Both the position numbers and the translations under genes were made by a program. Below are positions 1 through 8,072 of a stretch of DNA of 11,828 nucleotides, piece after piece. The stretch's first letter is position 1. Each line of letters starts with the position of its first letter. The stretch is taken from contig JBLRWC010000055.1 of assembly GCA_047921455.1 (NCBI GenBank), positions 1 to 11,828 on the forward strand, given 5' to 3'. This DNA comes from XN24 sp047921455 (lineage in GTDB: Bacteria > Pseudomonadota > Gammaproteobacteria > Steroidobacterales > XN24). The notes under the pieces were generated by a model, which did no database searches, was not told the DNA's origin, and worked only from the letters and a program-made list of their open reading frames with translations.

Positions 1-29
1 GCTTTGGCGAACCCGCACGGGAGACGTCG

Positions 30-836
30 ATGCCCAGAGCGCACACCTTGCGCCCGCTGAACTTTCGGACTGTTTTCATTTCCGACATCCATCTCGGCTC
101 GAAGGGCTGCCAGGCTGGAATGCTGCTTGATTTCCTGCATTCCATACGTTGCGAGACGCTGTATCTCGTCGGCGACATCGTGGATTTCTGGAGCATGCGC
201 CGCGGGCTGTACTGGCCGCAGGAGCACAACGAAGTCGTGCGCACGGTGCTCGGCATGGCGCGCCACGGCACACGGGTGATCTATGTGCCGGGCAATCACG
301 ACGAATTGTTTCGCGACCACATCGGCACAGTGTTCGGCAACGTCGAGATCCTCGGCAAGCACATTCACACGACGGCCGATGGACGCCGGCTGCTGGTGCT
401 GCACGGCGACGAGTTCGACGGCGTGGTCCGGTGCAGCCCGCTGGTGGCGCGCATCGGCAGCCGGGCCTATGAGTTTCTGATTTCGATGAACCGCTATGTG
501 AACGCCTTCCGGCGGCGCTTCGGCTACGGATACTGGTCGCTGGCGGCCTTCCTGAAGCACAAGGTCAAGAACGCGGTGCAGTACATCGGCGACTTCGAGC
601 ACGCGGTGGCGCACGCCGCTCGTCAGGAGGGCGTGGACGGGCTTGTGTGCGGCCACATCCACCGGCCGGAGGTGCGCATGGTGAACGGGGTCCTGTATTG
701 CAACGACGGTGACTGGGTGGAAAGCTGCTCGGCGCTGGTGGAGAATCGCGACGGCCGCCTGGAACTGTTGCACTGGGCGGAGATCGCGGCCCGCGAACAG
801 GCCGCGGCCGAAGTGCTCGACAGCGCCGCCGCATGA
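30..836 (+). CDS. LpxH-fold metallophosphoesterase (UDP-2,3-diacylglucosamine diphosphatase family; probable PlcP-type phospholipase C)
   Basis: 268-aa calcineurin-like metallophosphoesterase. All metal-binding motifs are visible in order: SDIHLGS (18-24, D19 and H21), GDIVDF (48-53, D49), PGNHDE (87-92, N89, H90, D91), LHGDEFD (124-130, H125) and GHIHRPE (208-214, H209 and H211). A helical insert rich in aromatic and basic residues (about 150-190, including YWSLAAFLKHKVKNAV) could contact the membrane surface. The ATG start is supported by GGGAGA at 19-24, 5 bases upstream. Automated annotation would call it UDP-2,3-diacylglucosamine diphosphatase (lipid A synthesis). Its overlap with an Agt-like glycosyltransferase argues instead for PlcP, which removes phospholipid head groups to give diacylglycerol under phosphate limitation. 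The family is seen directly; the PlcP assignment is inferred from remembered family features and context. The promoter lies outside the window. Confidence 0.93.
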   Translation: MPRAHTLRPLNFRTVFISDIHLGSKGCQAGMLLDFLHSIRCETLYLVGDIVDFWSMRRGLYWPQEHNEVVRTVLGMARHGTRVIYVPGNHDELFRDHIGTVFGNVEILGKHIHTTADGRRLLVLHGDEFDGVVRCSPLVARIGSRAYEFLISMNRYVNAFRRRFGYGYWSLAAFLKHKVKNAVQYIGDFEHAVAHAARQEGVDGLVCGHIHRPEVRMVNGVLYCNDGDWVESCSALVENRDGRLELLHWAEIAAREQAAAEVLDSAAA

Positions 837-1828
837 AGATCGCGATCGTCTCGGACGCCTGGCTGCCGCAGACCAACGGCGTGGTGCGCACGCTGCGCGA
901 GACGGCGCGCTGCCTCGAGGCGCTCGGGCATCGCGTGCAAATGGTCATGCCGTTGCCCTTCCATACCTTCCCTTGTCCCACCTATCCGGAGATCAGGCTG
1001 GCAGCGTGGCCGTGGGGCCGGGCCCGCCGGATCCTCGATGACTTCCGCCCGGATGCGGTGCACATCGCCACGGAAGGCCCTATTGGTCTCGCGGGCCGGC
1101 GCTGGTGCCAAGCCCGCAGCATGCCGTTCACGACCTCGTTCCACACGCGCTTCCCGGAATATGTGCGGCTGCGCGCGCCGATTCCCGAGGCCTTCACGTG
1201 GAGCGTGCTGCGCTGGTTTCACGCCGCCGGCACGCGCACGCTCGCCCCGACGCGCAGGCAGTGCGACGAACTCGAGTCGCGCGGCTTTCGCGGACCGGTG
1301 CTCTGGGGTCGCGGCGTCGACACGGAGTTGTTCCATCCGGGCCGGCGTACTGTGCTGCCGGGGCCGGGACCGCACCTCATGTACATGGGCCGGGTGGCCG
1401 TGGAAAAGAACATCGAGGCATTCCTGGCGCTCGAGTCGCCGGGCACGCGCTGGGTGGTGGGCGGCGGCCCCGCGTTCGCGGCGTTACGGGCGGCGCACCC
1501 GGAAGTGCACTTTGTGGGGCCGAAGTTCGGCGTTGAGCTCGCGACATTGCTGGCCTCGGCCGATGTGTTCGTGTTTCCGAGCCTGACCGACACCTTCGGC
1601 ATCGTGCTCCTTGAGGCGATGGCCTGCGGCCTGCCGGTCGCGGCCTACCCGGTGCCGGGCCCGCGCGACGTGGTGCGCCAGGGCGAAACCGGCGTGCTCG
1701 ACACTGATCTCGAGACCGCAGTGCATGGCGCGCTGTCGCTGGATCGCGCCGCCTGCCGGCGTCAGGCGCTCGAGCACACCTGGGCGCGCGCCACCGAGCA
1801 GTTCCGCGGGCATCTCGTAGCCGCCTGA
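833..1828 (+). CDS. GT4-family glycosyltransferase, Agt-like (probable diacylglycerol glycosyltransferase)
   Basis: 331-aa GT-B fold glycosyltransferase. The N-terminal acceptor domain begins with MKIAIVSDAW and a QTNGVVRTL loop (13-21), followed by SFHTRFPEY (102-110). The C-terminal nucleotide-sugar domain contains WGRGVDTELFHP (158-169), YMGRV (184-188) and the GT4 signature DTFGIVLLEAMACGLP (253-268). In that signature the usual E-x7-E pair is D253 and E261. There is no signal peptide or transmembrane helix; such enzymes usually work at the inner membrane surface. The ATG overlaps the stop of the preceding gene (ATGA at 833-836) and no clear Shine-Dalgarno is present, so translational coupling is likely. 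The motifs resemble Agt enzymes that glycosylate diacylglycerol, which fits the phosphoesterase partner. The sugar donor and acceptor cannot be read from sequence; a mannosyl- or galactosyltransferase of another pathway is possible. Confidence 0.92.
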   Translation: MKIAIVSDAWLPQTNGVVRTLRETARCLEALGHRVQMVMPLPFHTFPCPTYPEIRLAAWPWGRARRILDDFRPDAVHIATEGPIGLAGRRWCQARSMPFTTSFHTRFPEYVRLRAPIPEAFTWSVLRWFHAAGTRTLAPTRRQCDELESRGFRGPVLWGRGVDTELFHPGRRTVLPGPGPHLMYMGRVAVEKNIEAFLALESPGTRWVVGGGPAFAALRAAHPEVHFVGPKFGVELATLLASADVFVFPSLTDTFGIVLLEAMACGLPVAAYPVPGPRDVVRQGETGVLDTDLETAVHGALSLDRAACRRQALEHTWARATEQFRGHLVAA

Positions 1829-1852
1829 GTGGTGAGCCTCGGGTGACGTGAC

Positions 1853-1873
1853 GCCCCCCTGGCCAGGGCTTTA
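1853..1873 (+). terminator. Possible weak terminator in the convergent gap
   Basis: The 42-base gap between the glycosyltransferase gene and the convergent UPF0114 gene contains the 12-base perfect palindrome CCCTGGCCAGGG (1857-1868). On the + strand a GCCC/GGGC stem (1853-1856 with 1866-1869) is followed by only three T residues (1870-1872). This is a poor intrinsic terminator, but no better candidate lies between the two genes. No T-run follows it on the - strand. Confidence 0.3.
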
Positions 1874-2347
1874 CCTCATGTTCTTCCAGGCGAAAACGGC
1901 CGCCAGCATGACCAGCGCTATCCCGGCGCCAAAATATAATGTTTCCAGCGTGGGACCGATTTCCACCGCCTGCTCGAGGAACAGGATGACCATGATCACT
2001 ACGGCCACCTGGATCAGGGTGATCTTGAGGTCATGGAAGTTCTTGATTTGGAGCGCGCCGAGGAACTTGCTTTCCTCCACCCGGAGCGGAGTGATGAAAA
2101 GCCGGTAGAGACTGACCGCCAGGAGTTGAAAGGTGATCGCGATCAGCAGGAGGTCAAGCAGCTTCAAGAGTTTTACCGCGAGGCTCTTGCCCTCGTCTGA
2201 CATCCTTGGCACTTCTTGAACGTAATCAAGCAAGGCATGGACAAGAATATTCAGGCTGGCCGCGTACAGCATGACCGCCGAAACCGCTGAGACCAGCACG
2301 GCGATGAGCACAAGGAAGCGGCTGCCCTGGAAAATTCGCTCAATCAT
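1871..2347 (-). CDS. UPF0114 (YqhA-like) inner-membrane protein
   Basis: 158-aa integral membrane protein recognised as UPF0114/YqhA, a family of unknown function found across Proteobacteria. It opens with MIERIFQGSRFLVLIAVL. Four hydrophobic helices are visible at about 10-32, 61-84, 107-128 and 135-154, with an acidic loop (about 42-56, QEVPRMSDEG) between the first two. The length is close to the family's usual 160-170 aa and the ORF is intact. It lies 54 bases downstream of atpC on the same strand, with no clear terminator between, so it may be the distal gene of the ATP synthase operon. Its ATG lacks a well-spaced Shine-Dalgarno: the nearest GGAGG (2367-2371) is 19 bases away. A physical role with the ATP synthase is only speculation from position. 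Confidence 0.87.
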   Translation of the reverse strand: MIERIFQGSRFLVLIAVLVSAVSAVMLYAASLNILVHALLDYVQEVPRMSDEGKSLAVKLLKLLDLLLIAITFQLLAVSLYRLFITPLRVEESKFLGALQIKNFHDLKITLIQVAVVIMVILFLEQAVEIGPTLETLYFGAGIALVMLAAVFAWKNMR

Positions 2348-2371
2348 GTGGCCATGTCCCGGGACACCTCC
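2344..2371 (-). promoter_or_regulatory. Candidate coupling leader before the UPF0114 gene
   Basis: On the - strand, GGAGG (2367-2371) is followed 11 bases later by ATG GCC ACA TGA (2355-2344). This would be a three-codon reading frame whose stop overlaps the ATG of the UPF0114 gene as ATGA. The palindrome GTCCCGGGAC lies between GGAGG and that ATG. Termination and restart of ribosomes could explain the missing properly spaced ribosome binding site. It may also be chance. Confidence 0.25.
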
Positions 2372-2401
2372 GGCATGGACTCGACGGCGCCGCGGCCAGG
2401 T

Positions 2402-2827
2402 TCAGCCTTGCCCGGCGGACTTCTTGATTTTCTGGAGCAACGCCATCTGTGCGGCGGCCTGGGCGAGCTCGGCCTGGGCCGTGGCAATGTCCTTGGCGGA
2501 CTCGCGGTTCTCGAGCAGGTCCTGGGCGCGCTGGCGGGCCTGCTCGACCGCGGCTTCATCCAGATCGCGCGCGCGCAGCGCCGCATCCGCCAGCACGGTG
2601 ACGGCCTTTGGCTGAATCTCGATCATGCCGCCGGAGACGTAGAAGAACAGCTCCTCGCCGTCGGGCCTCTGCACCCTGACGCCGCCCGGCTTGAGGACGG
2701 TGAGCAGCGGGGCGTGGTTCGGCGCGATGCCGATATCACCCAGCTGGGCCGGCGCGAACACCATCGTGGCTTCGCCGGTGAAAATCTCACCCTCGGCGCT
2801 GACGATATCGACGTGGATCGTGCTCAT
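2402..2827 (-). CDS. atpC: F1 ATP synthase epsilon subunit
   Basis: 141-aa epsilon subunit of the F1 sector, part of the central stalk and an inhibitor of ATP hydrolysis. The N-terminal beta-sandwich domain (about 1-85) carries the family signatures VSAEGEIFTGEA (9-20) and IAPNHAPLLT (34-43). A helical C-terminal hairpin follows (about 88-135, rich in Ala, Glu, Gln and Arg); it can extend along gamma in known structures. Length is normal for proteobacterial epsilon (about 139-142 aa). The ATG at 2827 is 9 bases downstream of the atpD stop, with a modest AGGCGA overlapping the end of atpD. It is the last ATP synthase gene in the operon. The next gene on the same strand is the UPF0114 membrane protein rather than glmU. 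Confidence 0.97.
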   Translation of the reverse strand: MSTIHVDIVSAEGEIFTGEATMVFAPAQLGDIGIAPNHAPLLTVLKPGGVRVQRPDGEELFFYVSGGMIEIQPKAVTVLADAALRARDLDEAAVEQARQRAQDLLENRESAKDIATAQAELAQAAAQMALLQKIKKSAGQG

Positions 2828-2836
2828 CTGTTTCGC

Positions 2837-4216
2837 CTATTGCAGCTTCTTGGCTTTCTCGACGGCCTCGTCAATGGTGCCAACCATGTAGAACGCCTGT
2901 TCCGGGATCGAGTCGTACTCGCCGTCGACGATGCCGCGGAAGCCCTTGATGGTGTCCTTCAGCGACACGTACTTGCCAGGCGAGCCGGTGAATGCCTCGG
3001 CGACGAAGAACGGCTGGGACAGGAAGCGCTGCACCTTGCGGGCGCGGGTCACGACCTGCTTGTCGTCTTCCGACAGCTCGTCCATGCCGAGAATCGCGAT
3101 GATGTCCTGCAGCTCCTTGTAGCGCTGCAGCGTCGCCTGCACCGCGCGGGCGCAATCGTAATGCTCGTTGCCGATGACATTCGGATCCAGCAGTCGCGAG
3201 GTCGAATCGAGCGGATCCACGGCCGGATAGATGCCGAGCTCGGCGATCTGGCGCGACAGCACCAGCGTGGCGTCGAGATGAGCAAAGGTCGTCGCCGGGG
3301 ACGGATCGGTAAGATCGTCGGCCGGCACGTAGACCGCCTGGAAGGACGTGATCGAGCCGGTCTTGGTGGACGTGATGCGTTCCTGCAGCATGCCCATCTC
3401 GGCCGCCAGCGTCGGCTGGTAGCCCACGGCGGACGGCATGCGGCCGAGCAGCGCGGACACCTCGGTGCCGGCCAGCGTGTAACGATAGATGTTGTCGATG
3501 AACATCAGCACGTCGCGGCCCTCGTCGCGGAAGTTTTCCGCAATGGTCAGGCCGGTCAGCGCGACGCGCAGGCGGTTGCCCGGCGGTTCGTTCATCTGCC
3601 CGTAGACCAGCGCCACCTTGTCGAGGACGTTGGAGTCCTTCATCTCGTGGTAGAAGTCATTGCCCTCGCGCGTCCGCTCGCCGACACCGGCGAACACGGA
3701 GTAGCCGGCATGCTCGATGGCGATGTTGCGGATCAGCTCCATCAGCGTCACGGTCTTGCCGACACCGGCGCCGCCGAACAGGCCGATCTTGCCGCCCTTG
3801 GCAATCGGCATGATCAGATCGATGACCTTGATGCCGGTTTCGAGCACCTCGACGGCCGGGGCCTGGTCCTCGTAGGACGGCGGCTCACGGTGGATCGGCA
3901 TGTACGCATCGGCAGCCACCGGGCCGGCCTCGTCGATCGGCTCTCCCAGCACGTCCATGATGCGGCCAAGCGTCGCCTTGCCGACGGGCACCTTGATGGC
4001 CTCCCCGGTGCTCTTGACGCTGATTCCCCGCTTCAGGCCCTCGCTGGCGCCCATGGCGATACAGCGAACCACGCCGTCGCCGAGCTGCTGCTGGACCTCC
4101 AGGGTCAGGCCGGTCTCTTCAATTTTCAGCGCTTCGTAGACCTTCGGCAGGTGTTCACGGGAGAACTTCACGTCCACCACGGCGCCGATGACCTGAACGA
4201 TATTGCCAGTGCTCAT
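2837..4216 (-). CDS. atpD: F1 ATP synthase beta subunit (catalytic)
   Basis: 459-aa catalytic beta subunit, close in length to the 460-aa E. coli protein. The Walker A motif GGAGVGKT is at 148-155 (K154, T155), the catalytic glutamate is E180 in GERTREGND, and the Walker B strand LMFIDNIYR ends in D241. The conserved segment around 260-312 (RMPSAVGYQP, then DDLTDPSPATT) and the C-terminal lever are intact; the lever motif reads DELSEDD instead of the common DELSEED. The N-terminal beta-barrel begins MSTGNIVQVIGAVVDVKF. The ATG at 4216 is preceded by AGAGGA, 8 bases upstream. The gene sits between atpG (38-base gap) and atpC. No catalytic residue is missing. Confidence 0.99.
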   Translation of the reverse strand: MSTGNIVQVIGAVVDVKFSREHLPKVYEALKIEETGLTLEVQQQLGDGVVRCIAMGASEGLKRGISVKSTGEAIKVPVGKATLGRIMDVLGEPIDEAGPVAADAYMPIHREPPSYEDQAPAVEVLETGIKVIDLIMPIAKGGKIGLFGGAGVGKTVTLMELIRNIAIEHAGYSVFAGVGERTREGNDFYHEMKDSNVLDKVALVYGQMNEPPGNRLRVALTGLTIAENFRDEGRDVLMFIDNIYRYTLAGTEVSALLGRMPSAVGYQPTLAAEMGMLQERITSTKTGSITSFQAVYVPADDLTDPSPATTFAHLDATLVLSRQIAELGIYPAVDPLDSTSRLLDPNVIGNEHYDCARAVQATLQRYKELQDIIAILGMDELSEDDKQVVTRARKVQRFLSQPFFVAEAFTGSPGKYVSLKDTIKGFRGIVDGEYDSIPEQAFYMVGTIDEAVEKAKKLQ

Positions 4217-4254
4217 GGATCAGTTTCCTCTATCTCAATTCCGCTGGGGCGCCG

Positions 4255-5115
4255 TCAGACGGCTGCCGCGCCGCCGACGATCTCGGCGAGTTCCTGGGTG
4301 ATCGCCGCCTGGCGCGCCTTGTTGTAGGCGAGCTGCAGGCCATCGATCAGTTTGCCGGCGTTATCGGTGGCGCTCTTCATGGCCACCATCCGGGCCGCCA
4401 TCTCGCATGCGACGTTTTCGACCGCGCCGCGATAAACCTGCGACTCGATGTAACGCGCCAGCACGCCTTCTATGAGTTCGTGCGAACTGGGCTCGTAAAT
4501 GTAATCCCAATACTTCTGGAGATCCTCGGCGTCCTCGGTCTGGGCCGGCAGCAACGTGACGATTTCCGGCTTCTGGCTCATGGTGTTGACGAACACGTTG
4601 TGCACCAGGAACAGCCGATCGAGATTCCCTTCACTGTAGCCGTTCAGCATCACCTGGATGGCGCCGACCAGGTCGCGCACGTGCGGGATATCGCCGAGAT
4701 CCTGGATGCTGGCGACAATGTTGACGTCCAGCCGGCGGAAGAACTGCGCCGCCTTGCGCCCGACCAGGCACAACTCCACCTCGACGCCCTTGTCACGCCA
4801 TTCGCGCAGCTCGCGCAGGACGCGCCGGAACATGTTGGCGTTCAGTCCGCCGCACAATCCCCGGTCAGTGGACACGATGATGTAACCGACGCGCCTGGCC
4901 TCGCGCTCGAGCATGAACGGGTGGCGATAATCCGGCCGGGCATGCATGAGGTGGCCGATGACCATGCGAATACGCTCCGCATAGGGGCGCGATGCCTCCA
5001 TCCGGTCCTGGGCCTTGCGCATTTTCGCCGCAGCAACCATCTCCATGGCCTTGGTGATCTTGGCCGTGTTGCGGATGCTCTTGATCTGCGTGCGAATTTC
5101 TTTGGCGTTGGCCAT
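4255..5115 (-). CDS. atpG: F1 ATP synthase gamma subunit (rotor shaft)
   Basis: 286-aa gamma subunit, the rotating shaft linking the c-ring to the catalytic hexamer; the E. coli protein has 287 aa. The N-terminal coiled-coil helix shows the family pattern IKSIRNTAKITKAMEMVAAA (11-30). The central Rossmann-like domain contains STDRGLCGGLNANMF. The C-terminal helix contains MVAMKSATDNAGKLI and ends ITQELAEIVGGAAAV, the part that penetrates the alpha3beta3 core. The ATG at 5115 has GGAG 6 bases upstream and follows atpA by 13 bases, which supports the start. The 38-base gap to atpD holds only that gene's ribosome binding site. Confidence 0.98.
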   Translation of the reverse strand: MANAKEIRTQIKSIRNTAKITKAMEMVAAAKMRKAQDRMEASRPYAERIRMVIGHLMHARPDYRHPFMLEREARRVGYIIVSTDRGLCGGLNANMFRRVLRELREWRDKGVEVELCLVGRKAAQFFRRLDVNIVASIQDLGDIPHVRDLVGAIQVMLNGYSEGNLDRLFLVHNVFVNTMSQKPEIVTLLPAQTEDAEDLQKYWDYIYEPSSHELIEGVLARYIESQVYRGAVENVACEMAARMVAMKSATDNAGKLIDGLQLAYNKARQAAITQELAEIVGGAAAV

Positions 5116-5128
5116 TCCGGACTCCGTC

Positions 5129-6670
<1,542 letters not shown>

Positions 6671-6683
6671 TTCCTAGAATCCT

Positions 6684-7220
6684 TTAGTGCGTGACGGCGC
6701 CGGCAAGCCTCTGCAGGCGGCCGGACAGGGAGCCATCTATGACCAGGTCGCCGGCGCGGATGATGGCGCCGCCGAGCAATTTCTCGTCGGTATCACAGTG
6801 CAGACGGACATCGCGCCCGAAGCGCTTCTGTAAAGCGCTGGCGAAGCTGTCGCGCTGGGCAGCGTCGAGTTCCACCGCCGAGGTAACTTGCACGTCGACA
6901 ATGTTCTCGGCCGCGGCGCGCAGCAATTCGTATTCCGTCGCGATCTCGGGCAGCCATGCAAGCCGGCTGTTCTCTGCCAGCAGCTTCAGAAAATTGGCCC
7001 CGTGGGCGCCGGCAGAATCACCACAGATGTCGATGAACAGGGACGCCAGTGCCTCCCGGCTGACCGCGGGATTCCCGATGAGCCCCTGTACACGCTCGTC
7101 GGCCAGCGCCAGGCTGCCGCGCTCAAGCACCGTTGACCAACCCGCCAGGGTATCGTCGTCCCTTGCGATCTCGAATACGGCCCTTGCATAGGGCCGGGCG
7201 ACCGTCATCTTTTCTGCCAT
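6684..7220 (-). CDS. atpH: F1 ATP synthase delta subunit (peripheral stalk)
   Basis: 178-aa delta subunit (OSCP homologue) that ties the top of F1 to the b-subunit stalk; E. coli delta has 177 aa. The N-terminal helical domain opens TVARPYARAVFEIA (6-19), the usual family start. The C-terminal signature GGAIIRAGDLVIDGSLSGRL (about 150-169) is clear. The middle is divergent, as is normal for this subunit, with LLAENSRLAWLPEI around residue 80. The ATG at 7220 has GGAGA about 10 bases upstream and lies 24 bases after the atpF stop. MTVARPYARA (residue 5) is a possible alternative start, but the ribosome binding site favours the first ATG. Confidence 0.97.
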   Translation of the reverse strand: MAEKMTVARPYARAVFEIARDDDTLAGWSTVLERGSLALADERVQGLIGNPAVSREALASLFIDICGDSAGAHGANFLKLLAENSRLAWLPEIATEYELLRAAAENIVDVQVTSAVELDAAQRDSFASALQKRFGRDVRLHCDTDEKLLGGAIIRAGDLVIDGSLSGRLQRLAGAVTH

Positions 7221-7244
7221 GTCTTCAGGCTCTCCGCGGCCGAC

Positions 7245-7715
7245 CTAGAGTTGCCCGGCCAGGCGATCGAGCAGCTCGCGATGCGCAGTCGCGTCGACTT
7301 CTTTTTCAAGAAGCTGTTGCGCCCCCGACAAGGCGATTGCGGCGACTTCACCCCGCAGCGCCTCGCGTGCCCGGCTGACCTCCAGCTCGAGCTCGGCCTG
7401 TGCGTTGGCCAGCATGCGATCGCCGGCAGCCTGGGCGTTCACCTTCGCTTCCTCGACCAGTTCCGCGCCCCGGCGCTCCGCCTGCTCGATGATCTGTACG
7501 GCCTGCTGGCGTGCCTCACGCAAGCGCTCGGCAACCTGCGTATCCGCGTTCTCGAGCGCCTTCTGGCCGCGTTCCGCGGCTGCCAGGCCCGCGGCAATGC
7601 TTGCCCGCCGTTCCTCCAGCGCCTGGACGATCGGCGGCCAAACGAACTTCATGGTGAACAAGATGAAAACCAGGAAGGTTCCCATCTGGCCCAGCAATGT
7701 CAAATTAATGCCCAC
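7245..7715 (-). CDS. atpF: Fo ATP synthase b subunit (peripheral stalk)
   Basis: 156-aa b subunit, the same length as in E. coli. A single N-terminal membrane helix (about 8-27, ending FTMKFVWPPI) is followed by a long charged helix rich in Ala, Glu, Arg and Gln (about 32-140). That helix dimerises as a right-handed coiled coil and reaches the delta subunit at the top of F1. R36, conserved near the membrane exit, is present in EERRASI. The start is GTG (7713-7715), with GGGAG 8 bases upstream. It is separated from atpE by 54 bases that carry a strong hairpin. Only one b-type gene is present, so the stalk should be a bb homodimer, not a bb' heterodimer. Confidence 0.97.
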   Translation of the reverse strand: MGINLTLLGQMGTFLVFILFTMKFVWPPIVQALEERRASIAAGLAAAERGQKALENADTQVAERLREARQQAVQIIEQAERRGAELVEEAKVNAQAAGDRMLANAQAELELEVSRAREALRGEVAAIALSGAQQLLEKEVDATAHRELLDRLAGQL

Positions 7716-7750
7716 GATTCCGACTCCCGATCAGCTTGAAAGGTGCTGCG

Positions 7751-7769
7751 GGGAACGTCATGCGTTCCC
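7751..7769 (-). promoter_or_regulatory. Intercistronic hairpin directly after the atpE stop
   Basis: On the - strand the TGA of atpE is followed immediately by GGGAACG CATGA CGTTCCC, a perfect 7-bp stem with a 5-base loop. No T-run follows, so it is not a classical terminator. In polycistronic atp mRNAs the c-subunit message must be translated about ten times more than its neighbours. A 3' stem here could protect atpE mRNA from exonucleases or mark a processing site. The stem is seen directly; the role is inferred. Confidence 0.55.
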
Positions 7770-8033
7770 TCAACTGAGTGCGGCGAGCAGGGGGTTCGCA
7801 AACATCAACAACGCCGAGAACGCGACACCGATAATCGGGATGGCGTCCAGCAGGCCGGCCACGATGAACATGCGGATCTGCAGCATGTTGGCCATTTCGG
7901 GCTGGCGGGCGGCACCTTCGAGAAACTTGCCGCCGAGCAGGCCAAAACCGATGGCGGTCCCGATGGCGGCGAAAGCGAGAATGAAGCCGACAGCGAGCGC
8001 CGTCATCGACTGGACCTGTGCAATTGCTTCCAT
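7770..8033 (-). CDS. atpE: Fo ATP synthase c subunit (proteolipid ring)
   Basis: 87-aa proteolipid that forms the rotating c-ring. Two membrane helices (about 10-33 and 52-77) are joined by the polar loop GGKFLEGAARQPE (34-46), whose RQP contacts gamma and epsilon. The proton-carrying carboxylate is D63 in GLLDAIPII, equivalent to Asp61 of E. coli. The helix lacks the Glu-Ser arrangement of sodium-type rings, so this is a proton-driven enzyme. I chose ATG at 8031-8033, because GGAG lies 7 bases upstream. An in-frame TTG two codons earlier (8037-8039) would be only 1 base from that GGAG and is unlikely to be used. The protein is somewhat longer than the 79-aa E. coli subunit, at both ends. Confidence 0.97.
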   Translation of the reverse strand: MEAIAQVQSMTALAVGFILAFAAIGTAIGFGLLGGKFLEGAARQPEMANMLQIRMFIVAGLLDAIPIIGVAFSALLMFANPLLAALS

Positions 8034-8072
8034 GATCAATCTCCGTAAGAGGCAGGGTCTACAAGGGTTAAA

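Noticed and set aside
1190..1205. A CACGTG-centred sequence resembling a parS site.
   Set aside because: Only 10 of 16 positions match the common parS consensus. It lies inside the glycosyltransferase coding sequence, and the outer arms are not palindromic.
623..1375. A 250-codon open frame on the - strand.
   Set aside because: Shadow of the phosphoesterase and glycosyltransferase genes; Arg/Ala/Pro-rich with no recognisable motif.
2348..4327. A 659-codon open frame on the + strand.
   Set aside because: It lies antisense to atpC and atpD, which have full family motifs. Such frames are common opposite high-GC genes, and its His/Asp/Gly/Arg-rich translation shows no domain.
8037..8048. TTG as an upstream start for atpE, giving 89 aa.
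   Set aside because: The GGAG at this site is 1 base from the TTG but 7 bases from the ATG at 8033, so the ATG is the start.
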